Assembly (NCBI GenBank): GCA_903861205.1 | Contig: CAIOTC010000022.1 | Location: forward strand, 64,025-106,717 | Direction of reading: 5' to 3' | DNA from: an uncultured bacterium | GTDB lineage: Bacteria > Patescibacteriota > Minisyncoccia > Phycocordibacterales > DATDWN01 | DNA: 42,693 nucleotides | Shown here: positions 1 to 8,409 of the stretch, piece by piece | Numbering within the stretch: the first letter of the stretch is position 1 | Layout of the letters: each line of letters opens with the position of its first letter | Made by a program: the position numbers and the translations under genes | Notes under the pieces: model-generated | Seen by the model: only the letters and a program-made list of their open reading frames with translations | The model's database searches: none | What the model was told of the DNA's origin: nothing

Positions 1-2
1 TA

Positions 3-2234
3 AAAGAGAGCTGTAAAAAGCTGGGGGTTCTAAACTTCTCCACACCAAAAGACATAGTGATAGCTGACCGCCCCTTCATTTCATTGGTCTATTCTCTTGG
101 CGCAGACGGTAGATCTGCCGAAAAACATGCTCCAGCTGTGATTTTCAATTCTCCGCAAGAAGTTATTTCAGCATATCTTAGAAGTTATTTTGAAGGGGAT
201 GGCGGTGTAGATGGGCTACAAGTAACAGCTACATCAAAATCAAAACGTCTTATATCAGAAATTTCTTATCTTCTGCTTGGTTTTAGTATTGTTGCCAGAT
301 TGCGTAAAAAAATAGTTTCTTACAAAAAAACTGGCGGAAAAAGAACGTTTTGGGTTCTTTCCATTTCCGGCCAAGAAAATTTAAATATTTTTAGAGACAA
401 AATCAGTTTTGCAACAACTCGAAAACAAAACTCTCTCAAAGCAATTTGTGATAAAAATGAAAACACAAATGTTGACGTAATCCCAAATATTGCGCCTCTA
501 ATTAACGAGCTTCGCCAACATTTTGGCTCACAACTTCACAACATCCCAAACATTTCTCCTTTATCACAAAATACATTTTGTCCGTCACAAAAAGAACTGT
601 CAAAATTTATACAAGTGGTGGAAAACCGGGTAGAACATTTCAAAAACATAATGCCTGCAATGAACGCGCTGTCCAGCCTTCCGGATGTTGAAACTCTCGT
701 GAGACTTGGCGAATCTAATAAAGAATTTAATAGAAAACTTTGGAATGAGCTCGGTTCTAGTTGGGCTTGGATGAAAAATAGAAAAGGTCAGGTTGGACTG
801 GCTAATGTATTGACTCTTTCCAAAATCGTGTACGGAGAAGAATACAAAAATGAAATTGAAAATTCTGTAAGCAGAGTTCATTCGAGTTTTTTGGATTTTG
901 ATTCTCCGATTATCGCTCATAATTCAGGATTGGGCAATGCTTTCCGCAAACAATTACCAGATCGCACTTCGTACGATATGATTCGTGACGCGGCCAATTT
1001 TATAAGCGGAACATATCGAGATATTTCTTCTCATTTACCACACATTGAAGGTATTTTGGGAATGCTTAAACGACTTTCTTGCGCTGATCTCATGTGGGAT
1101 CCTATTGTTTCAATTGAAAAAAAGATCAACAAAACAGATAAATATGTTTATGATCTGACTGTCGACAATGAAGTTTTTCTGGCAGGAACAGCCGGAATGT
1201 TTGTTCATAATTCCTACGCTGTCAAATTGGAGATTTTGCGCACACTCATGTTTGACGTCGATGTCATCGTTATGGACCCCGAGCGAGAATACGAATACAT
1301 GGCCGAAGCCGTCGGCGGGAGATATTTCAACATTTCGCTCAACTCCGAACACCACATCAATCCGTTTGAAATTCCACAGCCAGCCGAAGGCGAGTCGTTC
1401 TCCAACGTTTTGCGTTCAAATATTATCAATCTCGTTGGACTTTTCCGCATCATGATGGGCGGATTGTCGGCCGAGGAAGACGCCATCATCGATCGCGCCA
1501 TCACCGAAACGTACGCGCTCAAAGACATCACCGCCGATTCCGACGCCACCAACGTCGAGCCGCCGCTCATGTCCGACTTCGAACTGGTGCTTTCCGGAAT
1601 GGAAGGCGGTGAATCCCTCGCTCAGCGCCTAACCAAATATACTCGCGGGACATGGGCCGGGTTTATAAATAGACCATCGAACATTGATATCGACAAAAAA
1701 TTTATCGTCTTTTCTCTGCGCGATATGGAAGACGAGCTCAAACCGATCGCCATGTATATCGTTACGCACTATATATGGAACGCCATTAGAAAGAAATTGA
1801 AAAAACGCCTGTTGGTTATTGATGAAGCTTGGTGGATGATGCGTTCGGAGGACACGGCTTCGTTCCTGCTCTCCTTGGCCAAGCGCGGACGAAAATATTA
1901 TCTCGGTCTGGCCACCATCACCCAGGATGTGGATGACTTTTTGAAATCGCCATACGGCACACCGATTATTACCAACTCGTCCATTCAAGTTTTACTCAAA
2001 CAATCCGCCACATCCATGGATCGCCTCCAGCAAGTTTTCAATCTGACCGACGAGGAAAAATATTTACTCATCGAGTCCGACGTGGGGGAGGGAATTTTCT
2101 TTGCCGGACTGAAACACGTGGCTATCAAAATCATCGCCAGCTACACCGAGGATCAGATTATTACCTCCGATCCATCGCAAATTCTCTCCATCAAAAAAGC
2201 AAAATCTGAACTAGAACAAAGCGGACAAAATTAA
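3..2234 (+). CDS. virB4: VirB4-like conjugation/T4SS ATPase interrupted by an intein (5' truncated by window)
   Basis: The frame is open from base 3, so the first GTG at 57 is not a real start; the N-extein lies off the left edge. Residues 1-403 are intein. A LAGLIDADG-type motif (AYLRSYFEGDGGV, about residues 57-69) marks a homing endonuclease, and the C-terminal splicing block ends in FVHN|S with the junction between 1211 and 1212. The remaining 340 residues are the VirB4/TraC C-terminal ATPase: the first extein residues S-YAVKLEILR follow a P-loop, so the intein sits between the Lys and Ser of Walker A (GK|S). Walker B is LLVIDEAWWMM. VirB4 powers pilus or substrate export at the inner membrane. 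The extein looks more GC-rich than the intein, consistent with a mobile insert. Confidence 0.9.
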   Translation, partial: KESCKKLGVLNFSTPKDIVIADRPFISLVYSLGADGRSAEKHAPAVIFNSPQEVISAYLRSYFEGDGGVDGLQVTATSKSKRLISEISYLLLGFSIVARLRKKIVSYKKTGGKRTFWVLSISGQENLNIFRDKISFATTRKQNSLKAICDKNENTNVDVIPNIAPLINELRQHFGSQLHNIPNISPLSQNTFCPSQKELSKFIQVVENRVEHFKNIMPAMNALSSLPDVETLVRLGESNKEFNRKLWNELGSSWAWMKNRKGQVGLANVLTLSKIVYGEEYKNEIENSVSRVHSSFLDFDSPIIAHNSGLGNAFRKQLPDRTSYDMIRDAANFISGTYRDISSHLPHIEGILGMLKRLSCADLMWDPIVSIEKKINKTDKYVYDLTVDNEVFLAGTAGMFVHNSYAVKLEILRTLMFDVDVIVMDPEREYEYMAEAVGGRYFNISLNSEHHINPFEIPQPAEGESFSNVLRSNIINLVGLFRIMMGGLSAEEDAIIDRAITETYALKDITADSDATNVEPPLMSDFELVLSGMEGGESLAQRLTKYTRGTWAGFINRPSNIDIDKKFIVFSLRDMEDELKPIAMYIVTHYIWNAIRKKLKKRLLVIDEAWWMMRSEDTASFLLSLAKRGRKYYLGLATITQDVDDFLKSPYGTPIITNSSIQVLLKQSATSMDRLQQVFNLTDEEKYLLIESDVGEGIFFAGLKHVAIKIIASYTEDQIITSDPSQILSIKKAKSELEQSGQN

Positions 2235-2363
2235 AATCTCTTTCGATCCAACACTTTTCCATCGCCAGAATATTTTTCTGCTGAAAAATTTCTTCCTCCT
2301 CGCCTCTTCACGGGCTCCGGAACGCGCCGAAAAAGTGTTGTCTCGACGAGATTTTAATTTTGT
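2225..2363. repeat. Nested imperfect palindrome E1 at the virB4 3' end
   Basis: Outer arms 2225-2240 and 2348-2363 are a perfect 16-bp inverted repeat; the left arm contains the last codons and stop of virB4. Inner arms CAACACTTTT (2249-2258) and AAAAGTGTTG (2331-2340) pair. The interior has the self-complementary motif ATTTTTCTG/CAGAAAAAT style at 2272-2289. Bases 2252-2302 match 6831-6881 with 5 differences in 51. Probably a transcription-end structure or small repeat element. Confidence 0.75.
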
Positions 2364-2381
2364 TTACTGTATAATGGAAAT

Positions 2382-3167
2382 ATGTCGGAGACACCAAAAA
2401 AATCAAACATCAGCAAAAGCGTGTGGATATTTCTCATCTGCGTGGCGCTTTTTTTTGATGTGCTTGAAGCTGTGTTTGTAGAAACCATTATAGGTGGAAC
2501 ACTTATCGACATCTTCGCTTTTGCTACATTTGCATTGATATTCAAAATGAATGGAGAAAAATATTCCAAAAAAACTTTCTTCGGAGGTTTTATTATTGGT
2601 TTTATTCCAATTCTAAACATGCTTCCGGAGTGTACCGCCTCAATCGTGATGCTTTACCTCGACGCCAAAGCCAAAAATGCCTTAGCCAAAGTTCCCGGAG
2701 GACAATTGGCAGCCCAAGCCGGTATTCAAGGTCATATAGCCAGAAACACAACTATCGTAAATGGTGAGATGAGAAACAAATCTGATATGGGAAATAGAAA
2801 TGCCAAACCTGCTTTCAGTAGATTTCAAGATGCTCCGACAGGTGCGCGGGGAACACCGACGCAAAAAGATAATATAGCACCGATAAATTCAAAAGAAAAT
2901 ATCTCTTCTGGTGGATATGACAGGTGGAACAAAGAACAACATGAGAAAATGGGATTGACCCAAGGAATGCCAGGATCCCGTTTTGGTGGAGGAGACCCAT
3001 TTCATAGTGATAGCGGAGGTGTTAATAAAAACCATGATTTTACCGGTGGCGGAGAAAAAGTTGTTATGCTAACTCGCAGTTCCAAAAAACCTAAAAGTTA
3101 TGAGGATGTGCGTGAAGAAGAACGAAAACATTACGAAGAATGGAATTCCAAGAAAAAAGCTGCCTGA
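2382..3167 (+). CDS. Hypothetical membrane protein with low-complexity cytoplasmic tail
   Basis: 261 residues. Two or three hydrophobic segments occupy about residues 11-80 (SVWIFLICVALFFDVLEAVF; DIFAFATFALIF; FFGGFIIGFIPILNM), followed by a long polar tail rich in Gly, Asn, Lys and Glu. A -10 box TATAAT at 2370-2375 lies 6 nt before the ATG, with no Shine-Dalgarno, so a leaderless mRNA is likely. It lies directly downstream of virB4 and upstream of a secreted Ig-like protein and a VirB2-like pilin, so it may belong to the same secretion/pilus system. I do not recognise a named family; the function is unknown. Confidence 0.7.
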   Translation: MSETPKKSNISKSVWIFLICVALFFDVLEAVFVETIIGGTLIDIFAFATFALIFKMNGEKYSKKTFFGGFIIGFIPILNMLPECTASIVMLYLDAKAKNALAKVPGGQLAAQAGIQGHIARNTTIVNGEMRNKSDMGNRNAKPAFSRFQDAPTGARGTPTQKDNIAPINSKENISSGGYDRWNKEQHEKMGLTQGMPGSRFGGGDPFHSDSGGVNKNHDFTGGGEKVVMLTRSSKKPKSYEDVREEERKHYEEWNSKKKAA

Positions 3168-3182
3168 CCATATACTAAAAAT

Positions 3183-3296
3183 TTATTTTGATATACCAAG
3201 GTCGCGGCAGATTTTTTTACACAAAAAATCGTCAATTTCATTGTGACGGGGTATGGTGGACATCTGATTATTTTTTACATTTCTAAATATAGTATC
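3183..3296 (-). pseudogene. C-terminal remnant of a HicA toxin
   Basis: On the minus strand, directly after and overlapping hicB in another frame, is a 37-codon stretch reading DTIFRNVKNN..STIPRHNEIDDFLCKKIC..LGIS, then TAA. This resembles the C-terminal half of HicA mRNA-interferases (IFRN...IPRHneid..l.kkICkdLgi). The N-terminal half with the catalytic His of the GSH motif is absent, and the frame runs into the end of hicB. The simplest reading is a deletion that fused the 3' part of hicB to the middle of hicA, leaving a dead toxin. Recognition is by motif only. Confidence 0.6.
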
Positions 3297-3468
3297 GGGA
3301 AAAATCACGATTTGTTTCAAGAATAAGAGAAAGGGCTTCTCGTAAATTTTCACGGGCTTCTTTTATGGTTTTACCTTGGGTATTCACTCCGGGAATTTCC
3401 TCTACCCAGGCCACAATCCATTTTTTAGTTTTCTTATATACAGCCGTAAATTGATTTTTTGTAGTCAT
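3283..3468 (-). CDS. hicB: HicB-family antitoxin (orphan or remnant)
   Basis: 61 residues with the HicB N-terminal fold signature: YKKTKKWIVAWVEEIPGVNTQGKTIKEARENLREAL. HicB proteins of this short type normally partner HicA, bind it and repress the operon. The last residues (DFSRYYI) depart from the family and coincide with the deletion scar that removed the HicA N-terminus. It is therefore either a solitary antitoxin or part of a decaying module. It points away from the gene at 3568, the two sharing a short AT-rich spacer. Confidence 0.75.
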   Translation of the reverse strand: MTTKNQFTAVYKKTKKWIVAWVEEIPGVNTQGKTIKEARENLREALSLILETNRDFSRYYI

Positions 3469-3567
3469 AGGGCAATTATATCAAATATTGATGATAAAAC
3501 AATGATGCTTTTACTTTCTGTGTATAAACGCACATTGAATTTGTCTTTATATGTTACAATTATTGTA

Positions 3568-4572
3568 ATGAAAAAGTTTCTTTTATTTTCATTTGTTTTT
3601 ATATTTTTACTTGTTCCAACCGGTTTTATTTTTGGGCAATTCAACACTCCGATGCAGACGCAGGTGGATCTGTCGCTTAGTCCGGAAACGCCGGGCGCAA
3701 ACCAATATGTGACCGCCACAGCCGACAGCTATGGCACAGATTTGAACGCGGCCAGTTTTTCCTGGTATATAAACGGCAAACTGATAAAATCCGGCAAGGG
3801 TTTAAAAACTTTTTCCTTCACCACCGGCGCGACAAACACCTCCACCGTTTTAGGATTGAACATCACAACCCAGGAAGGCGAGCGAGTAACCAAAACCATC
3901 ACCCTCAAACCGTCCGAAGTTGACCTGATCTGGCAATCCTACGGCTATGTTCCGCCATTTTACAAAGGCAAAACCCTTTTCAGCCACCAAGACATGATCC
4001 AATTCATCGCCATTCCGCATATTATCGGAACAAACGGCGTCGAAATTCCGGCCGGCAATTTGATTTACAAATGGACACGCAACGGCACCATCCTCGGCGA
4101 CTTTTCCGGCTACGGCAAAAACACCTACACTATGATTTCGTCTGTCATCTCGCGACCACTCCTGATCGACGTCGAGGTCACATCGCCAACCACGGACGAC
4201 ATGGCGCAGGCTAGCACGGTCGCCACACCGATCGAGCCAAGCGTCGTTTTCTACGAAAAAAATCCACTTTACGGAATCCAATTCCAAAAAGCTTTGACTG
4301 GCTCTGTGGCCATGTCAGACGCCAAAGAAATAAATGTTTTGGCCGAGCCTTTCTATTTCGGAGTTAATTATCTTTCCGATCCGTCGCTTTCATACAAATG
4401 GAATATAAACAATTCGCAGATTGACAGCGACACCACCAAAACAAATCGTATCTTCAGACCGGTGGGGGGAACAGCGGGCACATCCTACATTTCTTTGTCC
4501 ATCGAAAATGCAAACAAAATGTTGCAGTACGCCAACAACGGTTTCAATTTGAATTTTAATAATACGAAATAA
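3568..4572 (+). CDS. Secreted protein with Ig/PKD-like repeats
   Basis: 334 residues from ATG 3568. An upstream in-frame reading exists, but this start gives a canonical signal peptide (MKKFLLFSFVFIFLLVPTG) and lies 7 nt after a TACAAT -10 box (3555-3560). The mature part carries repeated beta-sandwich-like patterns, for example FSWYINGKLIKSGKG, YKWTRNGTILGDF and YKWNINNSQI, each about 100-130 residues apart, typical of Ig/PKD-like surface modules. It lies just upstream of the pilin-peptidase gene and is probably a surface or pilus-associated partner. Exact role unknown. Confidence 0.7.
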   Translation: MKKFLLFSFVFIFLLVPTGFIFGQFNTPMQTQVDLSLSPETPGANQYVTATADSYGTDLNAASFSWYINGKLIKSGKGLKTFSFTTGATNTSTVLGLNITTQEGERVTKTITLKPSEVDLIWQSYGYVPPFYKGKTLFSHQDMIQFIAIPHIIGTNGVEIPAGNLIYKWTRNGTILGDFSGYGKNTYTMISSVISRPLLIDVEVTSPTTDDMAQASTVATPIEPSVVFYEKNPLYGIQFQKALTGSVAMSDAKEINVLAEPFYFGVNYLSDPSLSYKWNINNSQIDSDTTKTNRIFRPVGGTAGTSYISLSIENANKMLQYANNGFNLNFNNTK

Positions 4573-4602
4573 CGAATGGGTCTACGAATGGCTACGAATA
4601 AA
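4570..4602 (+). repeat. TACGAATGG-type intergenic repeat overlapping a gene start
   Basis: The segment reads AACGAATGG..CTACGAATGGCTACGAATAA. A near-identical stretch (TCTACGAATGG then C or T, then TACGAATAA) recurs at 20661-20681. Here it supplies two upstream in-frame ATGs (4576 and 4588), which are probably repeat-derived rather than the true start of the pilin gene. Confidence 0.7.
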
Positions 4603-5571
4603 ATGCAAAAATTCAGTAAAATTTTTATAAAAATAACAATCGCACTAACATTGATGTTCGCTGTTTTTAGTTTTGCTTATGCCCTTGATGACTACACTGT
4701 TTTAACACCTTTGCCGGGAACAACAAGTTGTCCGGATGGATCAACACCAACCGCAGTTACAATAAACCAAACAACTGGCAAAGTTGAAGGTGGATGTCAA
4801 ACAACATTTCAAAAATATCTACCAGCGTTTTTCAACCTAACCATCGGCATAGCGGCTGTTTTGGCTTTCATTATGATTACGTGGGGAGGAATAGAATACA
4901 TGACCACTGACGCCATATTCGGCAAATCCAGTGGTAAGGAAAGAATCACAAACGCCATTTGGGGACTTCTTCTCGTTATCGCCTCGTGGGTTATTTTGAA
5001 CACCATCAATCCAAATCTTTTGAATTTTTCGTTGATTTTGGAAACACCTAAAACGCAGGGACAATCTGCCGCTGATTTGGCGGTAATTCTCGGTGGTGAT
5101 TTATCTGCGGGAACAGGAAAAATATTGCCCGGATACACGTTGACTGATGCTCAAGTCAAAACTAATACAGCTATGATAAACGATTTAAAAAATAATTATG
5201 GAATCAATGTTAACGCCGGACCTTGTACAAATGGAGAAACCAGTGGTTGCACCGATTTGGTTGGTATGCCGGCATCAACATATGACGGTCTTAAAGCTCT
5301 TCGCACTGCCTGCGGCGCCATATGCGGTATAATGATATCAGGAGGAACAGAGGGTGGTCACGCTTCGCATGGTCCAAATCAGCCCCCGATAGATCTAAGA
5401 CCTGATTTTAATCCAATTGGGTTGGACGGCTACATACTTGCGCATCAGATTAGCGCCCCGCAAGTTATCCCAGGAGTTGGAACTGTTTATACAGTTAAAG
5501 TTGGTGATATAAATTCCACTTTCTTGAGAGAAGGGGATCATTGGCATGTGGTATTTGGAACAAAACCATAA
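4603..5571 (+). CDS. VirB2/TrbC-like pilin fused to M15-like metallopeptidase domain
   Basis: 322 residues from ATG 4603; the earlier ATGs lie inside a repeat. N-terminus: signal-like helix (IFIKITIALTLMFAVFSFAYA), then two membrane helices separated by a short loop (FFNLTIGIAAVLAFIMITWGG ... ERITNAIWGLLLVIASWVIL), the layout of T4SS pilin/VirB2 proteins. C-terminus, about residues 205-322: GGTEGGHASHG..PIDLR and a terminal GDHWHV, matching the His/Asp and HxH zinc-ligand pattern of M15-type peptidases, although the His-to-Asp spacing is one longer than usual. It may remodel peptidoglycan at the export site. Domain assignment is from motifs. Confidence 0.7.
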   Translation: MQKFSKIFIKITIALTLMFAVFSFAYALDDYTVLTPLPGTTSCPDGSTPTAVTINQTTGKVEGGCQTTFQKYLPAFFNLTIGIAAVLAFIMITWGGIEYMTTDAIFGKSSGKERITNAIWGLLLVIASWVILNTINPNLLNFSLILETPKTQGQSAADLAVILGGDLSAGTGKILPGYTLTDAQVKTNTAMINDLKNNYGINVNAGPCTNGETSGCTDLVGMPASTYDGLKALRTACGAICGIMISGGTEGGHASHGPNQPPIDLRPDFNPIGLDGYILAHQISAPQVIPGVGTVYTVKVGDINSTFLREGDHWHVVFGTKP

Positions 5572-5576
5572 ATAAT

Positions 5577-6797
5577 ATGTCTCGAAAAATTTTCATTATT
5601 ATAGCAATCGTTCTGGTCATCTTTATTTTTGCGCTGGTCGCTTATTATTTCCTGGCAGTTTCAAATGGTAACAATCCGGCGGGTGATATGCTTGGCTTCA
5701 AACAATTCTTTCCGTTTGGCGGCACAGCACCAGTGAGCACAACTACACCAGCGAACAACGCAACATCGACCCAGCCTATCGTGCCAGCCCAAAATTATAT
5801 TCAAAAACTACGCAAAATATGGGCTGAACCGGTTGCCGGCGCGGGGCTCTTGGATGTTAAAGCCGGCACAGTCGTCCGCCATGTTGAGGTGGCCACCGGA
5901 CATATTTACGAAACCGAACTTTTTTCGCCAGTCCAGAATCGCATTTCCAACACCACCATGCCACTCGTCTACAACGCCGTCTGGGGCAACAAAAACAAAT
6001 CTTTCATCGCGCAATATTTGGCTGACGACAACGAGACTATCAACACATATGTCCTGTCTGTCAAAGACACGGCCACCAGCACCCAAAATCCCGTCTCTGG
6101 TTATGTTTTGGCCAACGACATCGAACAAACTTCGGTTCTCGGCAACACCATGTTCTATTTGGAGCAAACTAGCGCAGGGACGCAAGGATTTATTTCGGGC
6201 CTAGATGGCTTGAAACGAAAGCAAATTTGGAATTCACCGCTCAAAGAACTCTTACCACAATTGGTGAGCGACACCACCGTCACCCTGACCACCAAACCGC
6301 ACCAAAACGTTCCGGGATTTATGTATTCGGTCAGCGCCAACACTGGCGCAGTCAAAAAAATCCTCGGCAACATCGGCGGATTGTCCGCTTTGATGTCGCC
6401 TGACGCTTCCAAAGTTTTGTATTCATCACAAAATTTTGACTCACAAATGTTTTTGTACAGCACCAAAGATAGGACTTCAAAAAATCTGACACCGGCCACT
6501 TTCCCGGAGAAATGCGTTTGGAGCAAAAAAGACGCTAACATTGTTTATTGCGCCGTGCCACGAGAATATTTGGACGGAAGCAGTTTGGATTCGTGGTATA
6601 TGGGAATGATTTCTTTCACCGACGACATTTGGAAATATGATTTGAAACAAAACACTTCAAGTATTGTTGGCAACCTGATGAACGAAAGTGGGGAAGCGAT
6701 TGACGCAATCAAACCACTCCTCTCCGACAGTGAACAATACTTTGTATTCATCAACAAACGCGATGGCTCTCTCTGGAGCTTGGATTTAAGTAAATAA
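5577..6797 (+). CDS. Membrane-anchored beta-propeller-like protein
   Basis: 406 residues from ATG 5577, six bases after the previous stop. One N-terminal transmembrane anchor (IFIIIAIVLVIFIFALVAYYFL) is followed by a Ser/Thr/Pro-rich linker. A long beta-rich domain has repeating blade-like units with WD40/TolB-like phrases such as LMSPDASKVLYSSQNFDSQMFLYS and IWKYDLKQNTS. Probably an extracytoplasmic binding or scaffold protein of the preceding pilus cluster. No catalytic motif seen. Confidence 0.65.
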   Translation: MSRKIFIIIAIVLVIFIFALVAYYFLAVSNGNNPAGDMLGFKQFFPFGGTAPVSTTTPANNATSTQPIVPAQNYIQKLRKIWAEPVAGAGLLDVKAGTVVRHVEVATGHIYETELFSPVQNRISNTTMPLVYNAVWGNKNKSFIAQYLADDNETINTYVLSVKDTATSTQNPVSGYVLANDIEQTSVLGNTMFYLEQTSAGTQGFISGLDGLKRKQIWNSPLKELLPQLVSDTTVTLTTKPHQNVPGFMYSVSANTGAVKKILGNIGGLSALMSPDASKVLYSSQNFDSQMFLYSTKDRTSKNLTPATFPEKCVWSKKDANIVYCAVPREYLDGSSLDSWYMGMISFTDDIWKYDLKQNTSSIVGNLMNESGEAIDAIKPLLSDSEQYFVFINKRDGSLWSLDLSK

Positions 6798-6809
6798 AAA
6801 ACTTAGAAT

Positions 6810-6990
6810 TTGAAATTTCTTACGACCCGCCACTTTTCCGTCACCAGAATAATTTTCTGCTGAAAATTTTCTTCCTGCTCGACAATCTAAGAAAACAATC
6901 TTCTCGGCGTGTGCCCCGCACGCCTGCGTCGTTGTTTTCTAAATTGTCTGCGCAATGTGCCGGAAAAGTGACGGGTCGACGAAATTTCAA
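6810..6990. repeat. Nested imperfect palindrome E2
   Basis: Outer arms TTGAAATTTC (6810-6819) and GAAATTTCAA (6981-6990); inner arms 6824-6840 and 6961-6977 pair over 17 bases with one mismatch (GACCCG..CACTTTTCCG against CGGAAAAGTG..CGGGTC). The interior holds AATTTTCTGCTGAAAATT (6851-6868). Bases 6831-6881 match element E1. Confidence 0.75.
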
Positions 6991-6996
6991 AAAAAC

Positions 6997-7026
6997 TTGA
7001 CTTTTACACATGACATGGTGTACAGT
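6997..7026 (+). promoter_or_regulatory. Sigma70-type promoter for the gene at 7043
   Basis: TTGACT (6997-7002), 18-nt spacer, TACAGT (7021-7026). The spacer ends in GGTG directly before the -10, as in the promoters at 20807 and 29772. Confidence 0.65.
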
Positions 7027-7042
7027 ATAAGTAGAGGTGTTT

Positions 7043-7348
7043 ATGCCTGACGGTTCGGAAATAAAAGTAAATTTGCAAGTCGACGGCAAAGAACTCACTG
7101 TGTATGTACACAGCAGTTTCTACGAAACAAGCAAAAGGGGGCGTTGCAAGTATTGTTCAAAGTCGAGTAAATTCAAGGCTTCCGTTGTAATCGACAGTAT
7201 CTACAATGAATACAGTGGACAGGTCAACAAACGGACAGTGATGTTCAACAAAACTAAACTTGCTATTGAGAAGATGATGTTGAACGGAGTTTCTTTTTGC
7301 GGCAGAGACGCTTGCATCGATAAGCACTTTGCCGCTCGCAAGGAATAA
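7043..7348 (+). CDS. Small hypothetical protein with a possible four-cysteine zinc site
   Basis: 101 residues from ATG 7043, chosen over an in-frame GTG at 7037 because GAGG at 7034-7037 fits as its ribosome binding site. It contains CKYC (about residue 34) and FCGRDAC near the C-terminus, a possible Cys4 zinc site. The gene is a single transcription unit: strong promoter upstream, intrinsic terminator at 7361. It belongs to the small set of genes here that have a Shine-Dalgarno. Family not recognised. Confidence 0.7.
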   Translation: MPDGSEIKVNLQVDGKELTVYVHSSFYETSKRGRCKYCSKSSKFKASVVIDSIYNEYSGQVNKRTVMFNKTKLAIEKMMLNGVSFCGRDACIDKHFAARKE

Positions 7349-7360
7349 CAGAAGCAACAC

Positions 7361-7399
7361 CGCTGACAGGAGCCATTGGCACTGCCAGCGGCTTTTTTT
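7361..7399 (+). terminator. Intrinsic terminator
   Basis: Stem CGCTGACAG (7361-7369) against CTGCCAGCG (7382-7390), one mismatch, then GC and seven T. It closes the single-gene unit at 7043. Confidence 0.8.
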
Positions 7400-7416
7400 G
7401 TTTTAAATCACCACTA

Positions 7417-7654
7417 ACAAAATCTTGCCGGATAAATTGTTTTTCAGAGACATTGCACAGGAAATTAGAAAACAACGACGAAGATAAAAGAAGCCCAAAG
7501 CAGCGACCCTGCGCAGCAAGGGCGGCGCCCTAGGACGCCGTTTGCGAAAGGGCTCTGTATCGAGGACGATTGTTTTCTTGATTTCCGAGCATAGCAAAAC
7601 GTTAGCAGACTTTTATGCGTGTCTCTGAAAAATAATTTGTTGGCGAGATTTTGT
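7417..7654. repeat. Long nested imperfect palindrome E3 between 7043 gene and yidC
   Basis: The only content of the 314-base gap 7349-7662 apart from the terminator. Outer arms ACAAAATCTTGCC (7417-7429) and GGCGAGATTTTGT (7642-7654). Middle arms 7434-7451 and 7621-7638 (TTTTTCAGAGAC against GTCTCTGAAAAA). Inner arms near 7462-7475 and 7570-7584 (AGAAAACAA against TTGTTTTCT). The core is GC-rich (GGGCGGCGCCCTAGGACGCC). No ORF with coding character. Confidence 0.75.
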
Positions 7655-7662
7655 TGTAACCT

Positions 7663-8409
7663 TTACACCACAATCGGAGGAGTTTTGTGGTATTTTTTCT
7701 TGATGTAAATTTCCTGGGCTATGGAGAAAATGTTGCTGGTGATCCAGTAGAGCGCCAGTGCGGCCGAGATGCTGTAAGCGATATAAGCCACAAGAACCGG
7801 AAAAATGTATTTCATTTGCGATGTCATATTTTTCATTATTTCCTGCTGCATGCCTCCACCGGTTTGTCCAGCCGGTCCGCTATTTTGAGACTTTGTGGCC
7901 AAATCCATCTGGAAATACGTGGTTATGCCGGCGATAAGAGCTAAAACAACACTTTTACCGGCAATATTGATGATATTGAGGAACATCATATTTACGGAAG
8001 CCGGCGCCGAAACAAAATGATACAAAAGTGCGCTATTTATTTTTGGTAAACCGGAAGTCAGAAAAACCCTATACAAACCTATGATAATCGGCAGTTGAAT
8101 AAGCAAAACGAATATGCCGGCAAATGGATTAATGCCTTTTTCTTTGTAATAATCGATGGTTTGACGTGACTGTTCCTCTTTGTTATCTTTGTATTTTTCC
8201 TTTATAACCGCTAAATCTTTTTCGGCACTTTTCATCTGAATCTGAGCTTTTGAGGCTTTGATGGACAGAGGAAGGAGAATGATTTTGATAATAATGGTAA
8301 ATATAATAACAATCACCCCGGCGTCGAGGTAAGGAAAAAGATTAATTAAAAAAACAAAACAGTTGTAGAGCGGTTGAGATATGAGTATGTGAAATATGTT
8401 GGTAATCAT
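7663..8409 (-). CDS. yidC: YidC/Oxa1 membrane protein insertase
   Basis: 248 residues, the short type without the large periplasmic domain. Membrane segments near residues 1-22, 30-52, about 95-118, 150-170 and 208-228; a charged cytoplasmic coiled segment (IKASKAQIQMKSAEKDLAVIKEKYKDN) precedes the conserved NPFAGIFVLLIQLPIIIGLY. It inserts proteins into the cytoplasmic membrane. Its ATG overlaps the rnpA stop (ATGA), giving the conserved rpmH-rnpA-yidC order next to dnaA. Confidence 0.95.
   Translation of the reverse strand: MITNIFHILISQPLYNCFVFLINLFPYLDAGVIVIIFTIIIKIILLPLSIKASKAQIQMKSAEKDLAVIKEKYKDNKEEQSRQTIDYYKEKGINPFAGIFVLLIQLPIIIGLYRVFLTSGLPKINSALLYHFVSAPASVNMMFLNIINIAGKSVVLALIAGITTYFQMDLATKSQNSGPAGQTGGGMQQEIMKNMTSQMKYIFPVLVAYIAYSISAALALYWITSNIFSIAQEIYIKKKYHKTPPIVV

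Noticed and set aside
57-59. GTG as start of the first gene
   Set aside because: The frame is open to base 3, and the sequence is the middle of an intein, so the gene begins outside the window.
7417-7654. CRISPR array or insertion sequence
   Set aside because: Repeats are inverted and not regularly spaced, and no transposase or cas gene is nearby; no CRISPR array is seen anywhere in the window.
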